Shown here piece after piece: positions 29,101 to 37,387 of a stretch of 64,000 bases of DNA. Within the stretch, counting starts at the first letter, position 1. Each line of letters opens with the position of its first letter. The translations under genes were made by a program, and so were the position numbers. The notes below the pieces were generated by a model, which saw nothing but the letters and a program-made list of their open reading frames with translations, did not search any database and was not told where the DNA came from. Origin of the DNA: SZAS-79 sp964599095 (GTDB lineage: Bacteria; Pseudomonadota; Gammaproteobacteria; Burkholderiales; SG8-39); NCBI GenBank assembly GCA_964599095.1, contig CAZREB010000004.1, positions 310,001 to 374,000 on the forward strand, in the 5' to 3' direction.

Positions 29101-30000
29101 CTTGGCGGCACCGCCGGCCCCGACCGCGAGGCCGTCGAGGTGGAACGCCGCGCCGGCGATGCTCGCCTGCAGGCGCCCTTCGGAATAGCCGGCCTTGTAC
29201 GGCAACTCGAAGCCGGCGATCCCGCCGGTGACTTCGGCGGTGGTGTACGGCTTCAAGTAGGCGGCCAGGCCGGGAAGCGAAAGGGATTCTGCGCTGACCA
29301 CACCGCTGGCGGAGATCGGATTCATCGACAGCTCACCCTTCCAGCGCAAAGTCCCGCCCTGCGCGGTCCTGGCGCTGAGCGTATAGGGGCCCTTGTCCTG
29401 CGGAAGCGTGCTCAGGTTGTCGAAGCGCACGTCGATCGGCGCCAGGGTGTTGGCGTAGCCCGCGCGCCGGTCGGTGAAATCCGCTCGGCCCCGCTCGAGC
29501 ACAAGCGCATCGACCACCAGTCGCGGCAGGCCGGTGTCCTTTTCCCTGGGTGCGTCGCGCGTGAGGTCGTCGACCAGGGCCGCCAGGTTGACTCGCCCGT
29601 CCGGCGCGATGTCGAGCACCGCCTTGGGCTCGGTCAGGCGGATTTCCGCGAAGTGCCATGCGCGACGCGTGATCGAAGACCACTCGAGGTCCGCCGCGAA
29701 CTCGGCAAAGCCCAGGATCGGCCGGCCGTCGGATTCGGCCAGGCTGAATCCGCGCAATTGCGCCCGCAGCGTGAAAGGATTCAGGCGGACCTCGCCGATC
29801 GAGGCCTTGCGGTGCAGTTGCGTGCCGGCGAATTCCGGCAGCTTCCACTCGATCAGCGCAGGTACGGCGAAGAATCCGGCAATCGCATACAGCGCAAGCC
29901 CGGCGGCCAGCGCCGCGGCGTACCGGAAGGCCCGGCGGGTCCGCCGATTCGGGGAGGCCGGCGCCGCTGCGGCCACGGGCTGCGGGGAAGGCTCTGCCAT
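26146..30000 (-). CDS. Large DUF748 (AsmA-like) envelope protein
   Basis: 1284 residues from the ATG at 29998-30000 (MAEPSPQPVAAAAPASPNRR), 2 bases after the NDH-2 stop. A single transmembrane segment at about 27-46 (YAAALAAGLALYAIAGFFA) anchors a long periplasmic region. Repeated blocks of the form DEVALAGGEADLE, followed by a GGNAKLVRDEHGRID-like strand, occur at least twice. Such blocks build the long beta-taco fold of AsmA-like proteins. Near the C-terminus LEFDAGSAKLLPPEREKI resembles the OmpA-like peptidoglycan-binding fold, as is usual for DUF748 proteins. AsmA-like proteins are linked to lipid transport across the periplasm. That role is inferred for this member. It is probably translated from the same transcript as NDH-2. 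Confidence 0.87.
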   Translation of the reverse strand: MAEPSPQPVAAAAPASPNRRTRRAFRYAAALAAGLALYAIAGFFAVPALIEWKLPEFAGTQLHRKASIGEVRLNPFTLRAQLRGFSLAESDGRPILGFAEFAADLEWSSITRRAWHFAEIRLTEPKAVLDIAPDGRVNLAALVDDLTRDAPREKDTGLPRLVVDALVLERGRADFTDRRAGYANTLAPIDVRFDNLSTLPQDKGPYTLSARTAQGGTLRWKGELSMNPISASGVVSAESLSLPGLAAYLKPYTTAEVTGGIAGFELPYKAGYSEGRLQASIAGAAFHLDGLAVGAGGAAKPFLVLNALRMDKLDADYARRELSVRSITLDGGKASAKRDAKGALDVLGLARAPAPETASAPAASQSPGDAPPWKARVEQFGIDNFALAFEDRSAGEPLAASIGRVSVKAGLDAQFGPATALAVGGLSIGLHKLSVGPAGAPLLNLDEVALAGGEADLESRRVTVASVRLRGGNAKLVRDEHGRIDPFDRFAAAPAVPKAAAPSAGIAAPWKLKIGQIGLDDIAVAYEDRGAAVPLTASIGRLSAKAAVDAESGPKGRLALRQVGIGVYRLSAGARDAPLVRLDEVVLAGGEADLEARRAKVASVNLNGGHVKLVRNNEGRLNLLDLLPAAGTGAASKPPAKPDVPWNARVGRVSVDKFTADFEDAESTVALHAREIGAKLTNVSSNPKRPLAFEAGFELREGGRFSAKGRAVAAQSSASAEIKVEQLALKPVQPVLARYLRLKLVDGTASASGTLSIAPAGTQSPHLRYAGSFDVANLRLDEENGEPFAAWKDLGAEKLSLTVQPNRLEIPELRLAGLNAKLLINADGTLNATRLLAGPAATPAIAASSPPAAATPAEAAAPYRLLVRRVRVQDARLEFADLSLRPPFGAKIHELNGVINGLSSNKASRSQLELDGRVDEFGLARIRGELNPFAPRDNTDVSVVFRNVDLVSATPYSMKFAGYRIASGKVSLDLNYTVRNSQLQGRNSVVLDQLTLGERVDSPSALKLPLELAIAILKDSDGRIDLDLPVSGSLEDPQFSYAALIWKAITSVITKVVTAPFRALGALFGVSGDKLETLEFDAGSAKLLPPEREKIRQVAAVLAKRPRLALSVPGPYDEAADGAALRVRAVRLELARRAGIKVGEGEEPGPPDLQDNAVRSALRALLVERSGAAEWDKRKAAAEQAAAASGATISVLQRARRLTRGEPQVADLAPMYRGIYDRMVEIQPLAPDALQSLARKRSEVVIDALKSAGVEAARLASPTAVRAENAPGRPVPLKLGLSSR

Positions 30001-30002
30001 GA

Positions 30003-31280
30003 TTACGTTGATCGGCCGGTTGGATTGGCCGGAGAGCGGCCATCCCGGGTGCCGATCACGATGCGGGCGTTGCGCTCGAAGCTCCAGTAGGCCAGCGCCC
30101 AGTCGAACAGCACCACGATTCGGTTGCGGAAGCCGATCAGGAAATAGATGTGCGCGAAGAGCCACACCAGCCACGCCGGATAGCCCGAGAACCTGAACCT
30201 GCCGATGATCGCCACCGCTGCGTTGCGCCCGATGGTGGCGAGCTGGCCGTAGTCGACGTAACGAAACGGCTTGGTCGGCGCGGCGCGCAGCCGGTTGAGG
30301 ATGCAGCGCGCGGCATGGCGTCCCATCTGCTTCGCCGCGGGGCTGATGCCCGGCACCGGCTTGCCGTCGCTCGTCGCGGCCGCGAGGTCGCCGATCACGA
30401 AAACCTCCGGGTGGCCTGCAACCGACAGGTCCGGGCCGACCGGGACGCGTCCCGCGCGGTCGAGCTCGATGCCCAAAGACCTTCCGAGAGGCGAGGCGGC
30501 CACGCCTGCGGCCCAGATCACGGTTTTCGCTGCGAGGCGCTCTTCGCCCAGCAGGATTCCGTCGGCATTGATCCCGGTTACCCGCGCGCCGGTGCGTACC
30601 GTGACGCCGAGGCGCTCGAGCTGTCTTCTTGCCTTGAGCGAGAGGTCCTGCGGGTAGTTCGGCAGGACGTTCGGCGTGCCCTCGACGAGCACGACGTGCG
30701 CCTCGCGGGAATCGAAACGCCTGAATTCCCCGCGCAGCGTGTGGCGCGCGATCTCGGCCAGCGTGCCGGCCATTTCGACGCCGGTGGCGCCGGCGCCGAT
30801 CACCGCGAACGTGAGCCATCCCGCGCGCTTTGCCTCGTCGGCTTCGCGCTCCGCGCGCTCATAGGCGACCAGGATCCTGCGGCGGATCTCGAAGGCGTCC
30901 TCGAGCGTCTTCAGGCCGGGCGCATCGCGCTCCCACTCGGGATGGCCGAAATAACTGTGCGTCGCGCCGGTAGCCACGATCAGGTAGTCGTACGCCACCT
31001 CTTCGTCGCCGTCGAGGCGCACCACGCGACGCGCGACGTCGATCGCCTGCACGTCGGCCATCAGCACGGTCGCGTTCTTCTGGTGCTCGAGGATCTGGCG
31101 GATCGGCGCCGCGATTGCCGGCGCCGAAAGGCCGGCGGTGGCGACCTGGTAGAGCAGCGGCTGAAAGAGGTGGTGGTTCGCGCGATCGATGACGGTGACG
31201 CGGACCGGCGCGCCCTTGAGGGCCTGCGCGGCGAACAGGCCGCCGAAGCCGCACCCGAGGATGACTACGTGACTCTCCAC
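30003..31280 (-). CDS. ndh: Type II NADH dehydrogenase (NDH-2)
   Basis: 425 residues, starting with a GTG at 31278-31280 (VESHVVILGCGFGGLFAAQA), the only canonical start that places the FAD motif at the N-terminus. The NADH motif appears as VIGAGATGVEMAGTLAEIA near residue 165, and VFVIGDLAAATSDGKP is the second FAD motif. The end has the amphipathic, aromatic-rich membrane anchor (WLVWLFAHIYFLIGFRNRIVV) typical of NDH-2. It oxidises NADH with quinone without pumping protons. It is divergent from the thioesterase gene 63 bases away and is followed after 2 bases by the DUF748 gene. Confidence 0.93.
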   Translation of the reverse strand: MESHVVILGCGFGGLFAAQALKGAPVRVTVIDRANHHLFQPLLYQVATAGLSAPAIAAPIRQILEHQKNATVLMADVQAIDVARRVVRLDGDEEVAYDYLIVATGATHSYFGHPEWERDAPGLKTLEDAFEIRRRILVAYERAEREADEAKRAGWLTFAVIGAGATGVEMAGTLAEIARHTLRGEFRRFDSREAHVVLVEGTPNVLPNYPQDLSLKARRQLERLGVTVRTGARVTGINADGILLGEERLAAKTVIWAAGVAASPLGRSLGIELDRAGRVPVGPDLSVAGHPEVFVIGDLAAATSDGKPVPGISPAAKQMGRHAARCILNRLRAAPTKPFRYVDYGQLATIGRNAAVAIIGRFRFSGYPAWLVWLFAHIYFLIGFRNRIVVLFDWALAYWSFERNARIVIGTRDGRSPANPTGRST

Positions 31281-31343
31281 GCCGCCAATGTTAGCGGCAA
31301 GCCGTACGGGATACCATGTGCCATTGCATACTTGGGGGGGCAA

Positions 31344-31793
31344 ATGATCTCGCCGACGCAAACCGGATCCGGTGGAGACCCGCCCGGAGGACCCGCCGCC
31401 GCACTGCGCGTCGGGCTCACCGGCACTTACGGCATCGTCGTCGCCGACGAGCACACCGCGCCCTTCGTCGGCAGCGGCAAGGTGAGGGTGCTGGCGACGC
31501 CGGTGATGATCAACCTGATCGAGGCCGCCGCGCTCGAGTGCTGCGAGCGGCACCTGCCGGCGGGCCACCAGTCGCTCGGCATCCACCTCGACGTGCGCCA
31601 TATCGCGGCCACGCCGGTGGGCATGCGCGTGGTCGCCACCGCCGAGCTGGTCAGGGTCGAGGGCCGCACGCTGACGTTCCGCGTCGAGGCGCGCGACGAG
31701 CGCGAACTGATCGGCGACGGCCTGCACGAGCGGGTCGTCGTCAACGTCGAGCGATTCGACAAGCGCGTGCGGAACAAGCTGGCGCCGGCGTGA
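31344..31793 (+). CDS. FlK-like thioesterase (hotdog fold)
   Basis: 149 residues from the ATG at 31344, preceded by GGGGGG at about 31334-31340. The protein matches the fluoroacetyl-CoA thioesterase FlK family along its length: VGLTGTYGIVVADEHTAPF, then VLATPVMINLIEAAA with the Thr and Glu of the catalytic triad, then DVRHIAATPVGM with the His. FlK-like proteins hydrolyse small acyl-CoA thioesters; most bacterial homologs are not dedicated to fluoroacetate. Translation is coupled to the EamA gene through a GTGA overlap at 31790-31793. The substrate is unknown. Confidence 0.88.
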   Translation: MISPTQTGSGGDPPGGPAAALRVGLTGTYGIVVADEHTAPFVGSGKVRVLATPVMINLIEAAALECCERHLPAGHQSLGIHLDVRHIAATPVGMRVVATAELVRVEGRTLTFRVEARDERELIGDGLHERVVVNVERFDKRVRNKLAPA

Positions 31794-32680
31794 GCGCCAC
31801 CCGCAAGCCGCTCGACGCGCCCGCCGTCGCGCTGATGGTCCTGCTCTGCCTGGTCTGGGGCCTGAGCCAGGTCGCCACCAAGACCGCATCGGAAGGCGTT
31901 TCGCCGCTGACGCAGGCCGCGATCCGGTCGGCGGTGGCCACCGTGCTGCTGTACGGCTGGGCCGCCTGGCGGGGCATCGCGCTCTTCGGGCGCGACGGCA
32001 CGCTGGTGCCGGGTGTGCTGGCCGGCGTGCTCTTCGGTGCCGAATTCGTCTTCATCTTCCTCGGCCTCGGATGGACCGACGCCGCGCGCATGGTGGTGTT
32101 CATCTATCTGACGCCGTGCTTCACGGCCGTCGGACTCGCATGGTTCGTGCCCGGGGAAAAGATGAACCCAAGGCAATGGATCGGTGTCCTTGTCGCATTC
32201 GCCGGACTGCTGGTGGCATTCGCAGATTCGCTGACATCGGATCGCGCGACGCTCGCCGGCGACCTTTGCGGGCTGGTTGCAAGCGTATTCTGGGCGGCAA
32301 CGACGGTACTGGTCCGGGCGACGAAGCTCTCGTCGATCAGCGCGGCCAAGACGCTCTTCTATCAGCTCGCCGTTTCGGCCGTCATGCTCGCGGTGCTGGC
32401 GCTTGCGCTGCGCGAGCCGGGCGTGACCCGCCTCACGCCGGCGGTGATCGCCAGCCTCGCCTACCAGTGCGTGATCGTGGCGTTCGCGAGCTTCCTCGCA
32501 TGGTTCTGGCTGCTGACCCGCTACCTCGCTTCGCGGCTTTCGGTGTTCACCTTCCTCACGCCGCTCTTTGGCGTGGCGGCAGGCGCGTTGATGCTCAACG
32601 AGCCGGTCACGGCCGCATTCCTCGGCGCCGCGCTGCTGGTGGGCGCCGGCATCTTCCTCGTGAATTACCCGGGCCGCTGA
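31790..32680 (+). CDS. EamA/DMT-family transporter
   Basis: 296 residues, starting with the GTG of a GTGA overlap with the thioesterase stop (31790-31793). Ten hydrophobic helices form two EamA repeats. LVWGLSQVATKTASEGVSPL is the conserved first helix end, and FLTPLFGVAAGALMLNEPV closes the second repeat. The direct coupling to a thioesterase suggests that both act on the same small acid or acyl compound, with the carrier exporting the product. That link is inference. No substrate can be named. Confidence 0.87.
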   Translation: MSATRKPLDAPAVALMVLLCLVWGLSQVATKTASEGVSPLTQAAIRSAVATVLLYGWAAWRGIALFGRDGTLVPGVLAGVLFGAEFVFIFLGLGWTDAARMVVFIYLTPCFTAVGLAWFVPGEKMNPRQWIGVLVAFAGLLVAFADSLTSDRATLAGDLCGLVASVFWAATTVLVRATKLSSISAAKTLFYQLAVSAVMLAVLALALREPGVTRLTPAVIASLAYQCVIVAFASFLAWFWLLTRYLASRLSVFTFLTPLFGVAAGALMLNEPVTAAFLGAALLVGAGIFLVNYPGR

Positions 32681-32718
32681 GGGGTATGCTGGAGCTTTGC
32701 AATCGACGGGAGCGTGTC

Positions 32719-33132
32719 ATGAAGGTCCTTCCAGTTGTCATCGCCGGCGTGCTGCTGGCCGGATGCGCCACCACCCAGGCGCCGGTGCTCTACCCGAACG
32801 CGAAGTTCAAGCAGGTCGGCGACGCGGCCGCGCAGAGGGACGTGGACGAGTGCATGGCGCTCGCGGACAAGGCGGGGGCGTCGTCCTCCGCCAGCGGAAG
32901 CGGGGCCGCGCGCGGCGGCCTGCAGGGCGCCGCGATGGGCGGCGCGGCTGCGGCCGTGGGCAGCATCATCCGCGGCGGCAACATCGTCAACGACACCGCG
33001 GCCGGCGCCGCGGTAGGCGGGGCGGCCGGCGCGGCGGGCGGCGCCTTCAGCAATTCGGGCAACTCGGTGCACCAGAATTTCGTCGCGCGCTGCCTGGCCG
33101 AGCGCGGCTACGAGGTCATCGGCTGGAAGTAG
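32719..33132 (+). CDS. Glycine-zipper lipoprotein
   Basis: 137 residues from the ATG at 32719 (MKVLPVVIAGVLLAGCATTQ). LAGC is a complete lipobox, so the mature protein starts at Cys16 and is lipid-anchored. The middle holds two glycine-zipper stretches, GGLQGAAMGGAAAAVGSIIRG and GAAVGGAAGAAGGAFSN, of the kind found in outer-membrane-associated glycine-zipper proteins. The end CLAERGYEVIGWK is a common C-terminus of such lipoproteins in betaproteobacteria. Function unknown, probably envelope stability. An upstream GGGAGCG stretch may serve as ribosome site. Confidence 0.85.
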   Translation: MKVLPVVIAGVLLAGCATTQAPVLYPNAKFKQVGDAAAQRDVDECMALADKAGASSSASGSGAARGGLQGAAMGGAAAAVGSIIRGGNIVNDTAAGAAVGGAAGAAGGAFSNSGNSVHQNFVARCLAERGYEVIGWK

Positions 33133-33229
33133 CGGCCGAACCTGGAATGTACTGACACCGGTACACCAACGACCCGGATAGCCGCGCCAGCATTGGATTT
33201 CCGGAAACGAATGTTGAAGAATTACGCTC

Positions 33230-35815
33230 TCAGGCGAGCGCCTTGCCGGCGATCTCGCCGACGTCGCGCGACAGCCCTTCGGTGCCTAGGATCCTTTCGA
33301 GCGCAGCCTTCGCGCGCGCCTGGCGGCCGGCGTCGAACTTGCGCCAGCGGTCGAAGCACCGCGCCACGCGCGCCGCGACCTGCGGGTTGAGCTTGTCGAT
33401 CGCGATCACCTGGTCGGCGGCGAAGTCGTACCCGCTGCCGTCGGCCGCGTGGAACCGGACGTGGTTCGCGGCGACGAAGGCGCGGATCAGCGAATAGATC
33501 TTGTTCGGGTTGCGGATGTCGAATGCCGGGTGCGTCGTCAGGCGCTTCACTTCGGCCAGCGTTCCGGGCAGGCGAGAAGTGGCCTGTACTGCGAGCCACT
33601 TGTCGACGACCAAGGGCTCGTGCTTCCACTTTTCATATACCGACTCGAGCGCGGCGGCGCGTTCGGTACAGTCGGTATTCGCCAGCGGCGTGAGCGCGGC
33701 CATTGCGTCGGTCATGTTGTCCGCGGCCTCGAACTGCTTCACGCAGAGCGCGCGGGTCTCGGCGTCGTTCAGTTCCATCAGCAGCCCGAGGCACAAGTTG
33801 CGCAACGCGCGCTTGCCTGCCGAGGCGGCGTCCGGCAAGTACGGCCCAGGCACGGTCATCGAGCCGTAGGCGGCGAGCAATTCGCTGCGCATTGCAGCGG
33901 CGATTTGCAGGCGCAGTCCGTTGCGGGCGGCATGCAGCGCATCAGGGTCCACGACGTCCATTTGTTCGGCCAGCGTGACTTCGGAGGGCAAGTTCAGCGC
34001 CTCGGCCGCGAAGGCCGGATCGCGCGACCCGTCGGCGAGCACCCGCCGAACGGCCGCGATGAAAGACTGCGGTGCCTCGCGAACGCCACCGAGGATCAGA
34101 CCGGTGGCGAGGCGCTGGCCGGCCTCCCAGCGATTGAACGCATCCGAATCGTGCGCCATAAGATGCGTGAGTTCGGCATCGGTATACGGGTAACTGACCG
34201 CGACCGGTGCCGAAAAGCCGCGCAGGATCGACGGCACTGGCACCTGCGGGATATTTTCGAACACGAAAGTTTCCTCGGCCTGTCGCACCGAAATCAGTTG
34301 CGTCGCCATGTCGGCGCCGTCGGGGCCGACCAGCCCGAGCGCAACCGGGATGTGAAACGGCAACTTGTCCGGTTGGCCAGGCGTCGGTGGGCAGGACTGC
34401 TTTACGTCGAGCGAGTAGCGCTTCGCGGCGGCGTCGTAGCGGCCGGTCACTTCGAGCACCGGGGTGCCGGCCTGGTCGTACCAGCGCTTGAATTGCGTGA
34501 GGTCGATCCCCGAGGCGTCTTGCATCGCAGCGACGAAATCGTCCGTGGTCACCGCCTGGCCGTCGTGGTGCTCGAAATACAGGTCCATGCCTTTTCGGAA
34601 CAGTTCGGGTCCGAGCAGCGTGTGCTGCATACGCACGACCTCGGCGCCTTTTTCGTACACGGTCGACGTATAGAAGTTGCGGATCTCCATGTAGGACTGC
34701 GGGCGCACCGGGTGCGCCATCGGGCCGGCATCCTCGGGAAACTGCCCCGCCCTGAGCGAGCGCACTTCCTGGATGCGCTGGACCGGCCGCGAATACCTGT
34801 CCGAGCCGTACTCCTGGTCGCGGAACACGGTGAGGCCTTCCTTGAGCGAGAGCTGGAACCAGTCGCGGCAGGTCACGCGGTCGCCGGTCCAGTTGTGGAA
34901 GTACTCGTGCGCGACCACGCGGTCGATGTTCTGGTAGTCGATGTCGGTCGCCACGTCGGGGCGCGCCAACACGTACTTGGAGTTGAAGATGTTGAGGCCC
35001 TTGTTCTCCATGGCCCCGGAGTTGAAGTCGCCCACTGCGACGATCATGTACTGGTCGAGGTCGAGCTCCAGGCCGAAGACGTCCTCGTCCCATTTCATCG
35101 AGCTCTTCAGGCACTCCATCGCGAAGCCGCACTGGTCGAGCCTGCCCGGCTCGGCGTAGATCGCGAGCCGCGCCCGGCGGCCCGACTTCGTCACGAACGC
35201 GTCCTCGAGCATTTCGAGCTTCGCCGCGACCATCGCGAAAAGGTAGGAGGGCTTCGGGAACGGGTCTTCGAACTTTGCCCAATGGCGCCCGCCGCGCTGT
35301 TCCCCGGAGCCCACCAGGTTGCCATTCGAAAGCAGGACCGGGTACTTCTTCTTGTCGGCGCGCACCGTCACCGTGTACTTCGCCATTACGTCCGGCCGGT
35401 CGAGGAACCATGTGATCCGCCGGAACCCCTCAGCCTCGCATTGCGTGACGAACCCTGACTTGGTCGCGTAGAGGCCTTCGAGCTTGGTGTTCTTCTGCGG
35501 CACGATCGTGACTGCGGTTTCCAGCTTGAACGCGTCCGGCACCGAAGGAATGGTCAGCCGCTCGGGCCCGACCGAATATTCGCCGACCGCGAGCTTGCGG
35601 CCGTCGATCGCGATCGACTGCAGCGCGAGCTCGTCGCCGTCCAGCATCAGGGGCGCGCCCGGATCGGCCGACTCCGGATTGCGCGTGATCGCCAGCCGCG
35701 CGCGCACGTACGCATCCTGCTCGCGGATCTCGACGTCGAGTTCGATCGTCGAGATCAGGAAGGCGGGCGGCGTGTAGTCCTTCAGGAAGATGGTTCTTGC
35801 AGTCGGTTCGCGCAT
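33230..35815 (-). CDS. pepN: Aminopeptidase N
   Basis: 861 residues from the ATG at 35813-35815 (MREPTARTIFLKDYTPPAFL). Upstream in-frame codons overlap the promoter region. The substrate-recognition motif GAMEN (in SGAMENKGLN) and the zinc motif HEYFHNWTGDR near residue 303, with the second Glu in SLKEGLT about 19 residues later, define the M1 family and the PepN branch. It removes N-terminal residues from peptides in the cytosol and contributes to peptide recycling. Length matches the roughly 870 residues usual for PepN. It is divergent from the TctC gene and convergent with the lipoprotein gene. Confidence 0.97.
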   Translation of the reverse strand: MREPTARTIFLKDYTPPAFLISTIELDVEIREQDAYVRARLAITRNPESADPGAPLMLDGDELALQSIAIDGRKLAVGEYSVGPERLTIPSVPDAFKLETAVTIVPQKNTKLEGLYATKSGFVTQCEAEGFRRITWFLDRPDVMAKYTVTVRADKKKYPVLLSNGNLVGSGEQRGGRHWAKFEDPFPKPSYLFAMVAAKLEMLEDAFVTKSGRRARLAIYAEPGRLDQCGFAMECLKSSMKWDEDVFGLELDLDQYMIVAVGDFNSGAMENKGLNIFNSKYVLARPDVATDIDYQNIDRVVAHEYFHNWTGDRVTCRDWFQLSLKEGLTVFRDQEYGSDRYSRPVQRIQEVRSLRAGQFPEDAGPMAHPVRPQSYMEIRNFYTSTVYEKGAEVVRMQHTLLGPELFRKGMDLYFEHHDGQAVTTDDFVAAMQDASGIDLTQFKRWYDQAGTPVLEVTGRYDAAAKRYSLDVKQSCPPTPGQPDKLPFHIPVALGLVGPDGADMATQLISVRQAEETFVFENIPQVPVPSILRGFSAPVAVSYPYTDAELTHLMAHDSDAFNRWEAGQRLATGLILGGVREAPQSFIAAVRRVLADGSRDPAFAAEALNLPSEVTLAEQMDVVDPDALHAARNGLRLQIAAAMRSELLAAYGSMTVPGPYLPDAASAGKRALRNLCLGLLMELNDAETRALCVKQFEAADNMTDAMAALTPLANTDCTERAAALESVYEKWKHEPLVVDKWLAVQATSRLPGTLAEVKRLTTHPAFDIRNPNKIYSLIRAFVAANHVRFHAADGSGYDFAADQVIAIDKLNPQVAARVARCFDRWRKFDAGRQARAKAALERILGTEGLSRDVGEIAGKALA

Positions 35816-35881
35816 GGGAGGGCCGGATTCCTGTGGGCAACGGCGGGTCGGGGTCGCGATTTTACCGTTTCGCCCCTTCGA

Positions 35882-35894
35882 GGTGCAGTGCACC
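35882..35894. promoter_or_regulatory. Candidate operator in the pepN/tctC divergent region
   Basis: GGTGC (35882-35886), AGT, GCACC (35890-35894) is a perfect 5-bp inverted repeat in the 145-base divergent region 35816-35960. A looser TTGC/GCAA pair lies at about 35902-35916. Tct operons are often under two-component or LysR control, but no regulator gene is adjacent. Weak support. Confidence 0.25.
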
Positions 35895-35960
35895 AACGCA
35901 GTTTGCATTGCGCGCAAAGGCAAGGCTAAGATGCCCGCGCTTCAATCCAAGGAGACAACC

Positions 35961-36914
35961 ATGAAAAGAACGATCGCAGCAACGGCTGCAGCGCTTCTCG
36001 CTTCGGCGATGCTCGCCGTCCCGGCCGGTGCGGCCTATCCCGACCGCCCGATCAAGATGATCGTGCCCTGGGCCGCCGGCGGGGATACCGACAACATCTT
36101 CCGGCCGTTTGCGCCCCAATTGCAGAAGCATGTCGGCCAGACGGTCGTCATTGCGAACGTCGGCGGCGCCTCCGGCACCAAGGGGGCCAAGGAAGCCAAG
36201 GATTCGCCGCCCGACGGCTACACGCTCTATGCGGTCCACGATTACATCCACTCGACCTACTACACCGGCGTGGCGGACGTGAACTACCACGATTTCGAGC
36301 CCATCTGCCTGATCGCCTCGACGGCTTCGGTGCTCACGGCCAGCCCGAAGACGCCCTGGAGCGACTGGAAGGGGCTGCTTGCCGACGCGAAGGCGCGACC
36401 CGGGCAGATCACGGTCGGCGCAACACTCGGCTCGACCAGCCACTTCTTTCCCGCGCTGATCGAGAAGGCGGCCGGCATCAAGTTCAAGTACGTCTCGTAC
36501 GAAGGCCTGGCCCCGCGCATGAACGCGATCCTCGGCGGCCACATCGACCTGACCGACTCGAACATGACGCAGAAGGGCAAGGTCGAGGCGGGGCAGCTCA
36601 AGTTCATCGCGATCGCCACCGAGAAGCGCAGCCCCGAGATGCCGAACGTGCCGACGCTGAAGGAACTCGGCGTCAACGTCGTCTATGACGTCAACCGCGG
36701 CCTGCTGGCGCCCAAGGGCACGCCGGCCGACGTGCTCGCGAAGCTCGAATCCTCGTGCGCGGCGGCGGCAAAGGAGCCGGCGTTCGTGGATTCGATGAAG
36801 AAGCAGGCCACCGACGTGCGCTACATGGGCCGCAAGCAGTATGCCGAGTGGCTCAAGGGCAACGACGAGCTGAACAAGACGCTGGCGAAAGACCTCGGCC
36901 TGCTCAAGCGGTGA
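35961..36914 (+). CDS. tctC: TctC/Bug-family solute-binding protein of a complete TTT system
   Basis: 317 residues from the ATG at 35961, with AAGGAG at about 35949-35954. Signal peptide MKRTIAATAAALLASAMLAVPAGA, then AYPDRPIKMIVPWAAGGDTDN, which shows a modified version of the usual GG(x)xD pocket. GYTLYAVHDYIHSTYYTG and the late KYVSYEGLAPRMNAILGGHIDLT segments form the ligand cleft. It captures a carboxylate in the periplasm and passes it to TctA/TctB. It is unlike the three orphan Bug proteins of this window because its stop overlaps the TctB start (GTGA at 36911), so it belongs to a dedicated operon. Ligand unknown. Confidence 0.92.
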   Translation: MKRTIAATAAALLASAMLAVPAGAAYPDRPIKMIVPWAAGGDTDNIFRPFAPQLQKHVGQTVVIANVGGASGTKGAKEAKDSPPDGYTLYAVHDYIHSTYYTGVADVNYHDFEPICLIASTASVLTASPKTPWSDWKGLLADAKARPGQITVGATLGSTSHFFPALIEKAAGIKFKYVSYEGLAPRMNAILGGHIDLTDSNMTQKGKVEAGQLKFIAIATEKRSPEMPNVPTLKELGVNVVYDVNRGLLAPKGTPADVLAKLESSCAAAAKEPAFVDSMKKQATDVRYMGRKQYAEWLKGNDELNKTLAKDLGLLKR

Positions 36915-37384
36915 GCCGGGACATGGCGGCGGGGCTCGCGGTACTCGCCGCGTGCCTCGCGCTTTTCGGGCTCACGCTCGACCTCAAGGACAGCCCGCTG
37001 GTCCCGATCGGACCCGGGTTCTATCCGCGCGTCGTTCTTGCGGTCACGGGGGTGCTGGCGCTCTTCCTTGTGATCAAGGAGTTCCTGGGGCGTCGCCATC
37101 GCATGACGCCGTCGGAGACTCCGAAAGGCCGGCCCAACTATCCGCTGGTGGCCGTCGGTTTCGGGATTTTCGCGCTGTACTGCGCCGCGCTGCCGGCACT
37201 TGGGTTCCGCATCGCGACGTTCGCCTACGTGGTCGCCTCCAATGCAAGCCTCTCGCGCCCCCGGGGATTGAAGGGCTGGGCGGGTTCGATCGTTCTCGGG
37301 CTGGCCACCGCGTTCGTCACCTGGCTCGTCTTCGAGCACTACCTGTCCGTCCTGCTGCCTCGCGGCCGCTGGACGGGCTTCTGA
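36911..37384 (+). CDS. tctB: TctB small membrane subunit
   Basis: 157 residues starting from the GTG that overlaps the TctC stop (GTGA); an ATG at 36923 is a possible alternative. Four hydrophobic segments are visible: AAGLAVLAACLALFGLTL, FYPRVVLAVTGVLALFLVI, YPLVAVGFGIFALYCAALP and the final WAGSIVLGLATAFVTWLVF. The PIGPGFYPR phrase between helices 1 and 2 is the TctB family mark. The subunit partners with TctA in the inner membrane. Start by coupling fits the tight operon. Confidence 0.88.
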   Translation: MSRDMAAGLAVLAACLALFGLTLDLKDSPLVPIGPGFYPRVVLAVTGVLALFLVIKEFLGRRHRMTPSETPKGRPNYPLVAVGFGIFALYCAALPALGFRIATFAYVVASNASLSRPRGLKGWAGSIVLGLATAFVTWLVFEHYLSVLLPRGRWTGF

Positions 37385-37387
37385 GCC

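Noticed and set aside
26887..30090. 1067-codon plus-strand frame antisense to the DUF748 gene
   Set aside because: Composition is typical of a shadow frame in GC-rich DNA; no start signal and no motifs.
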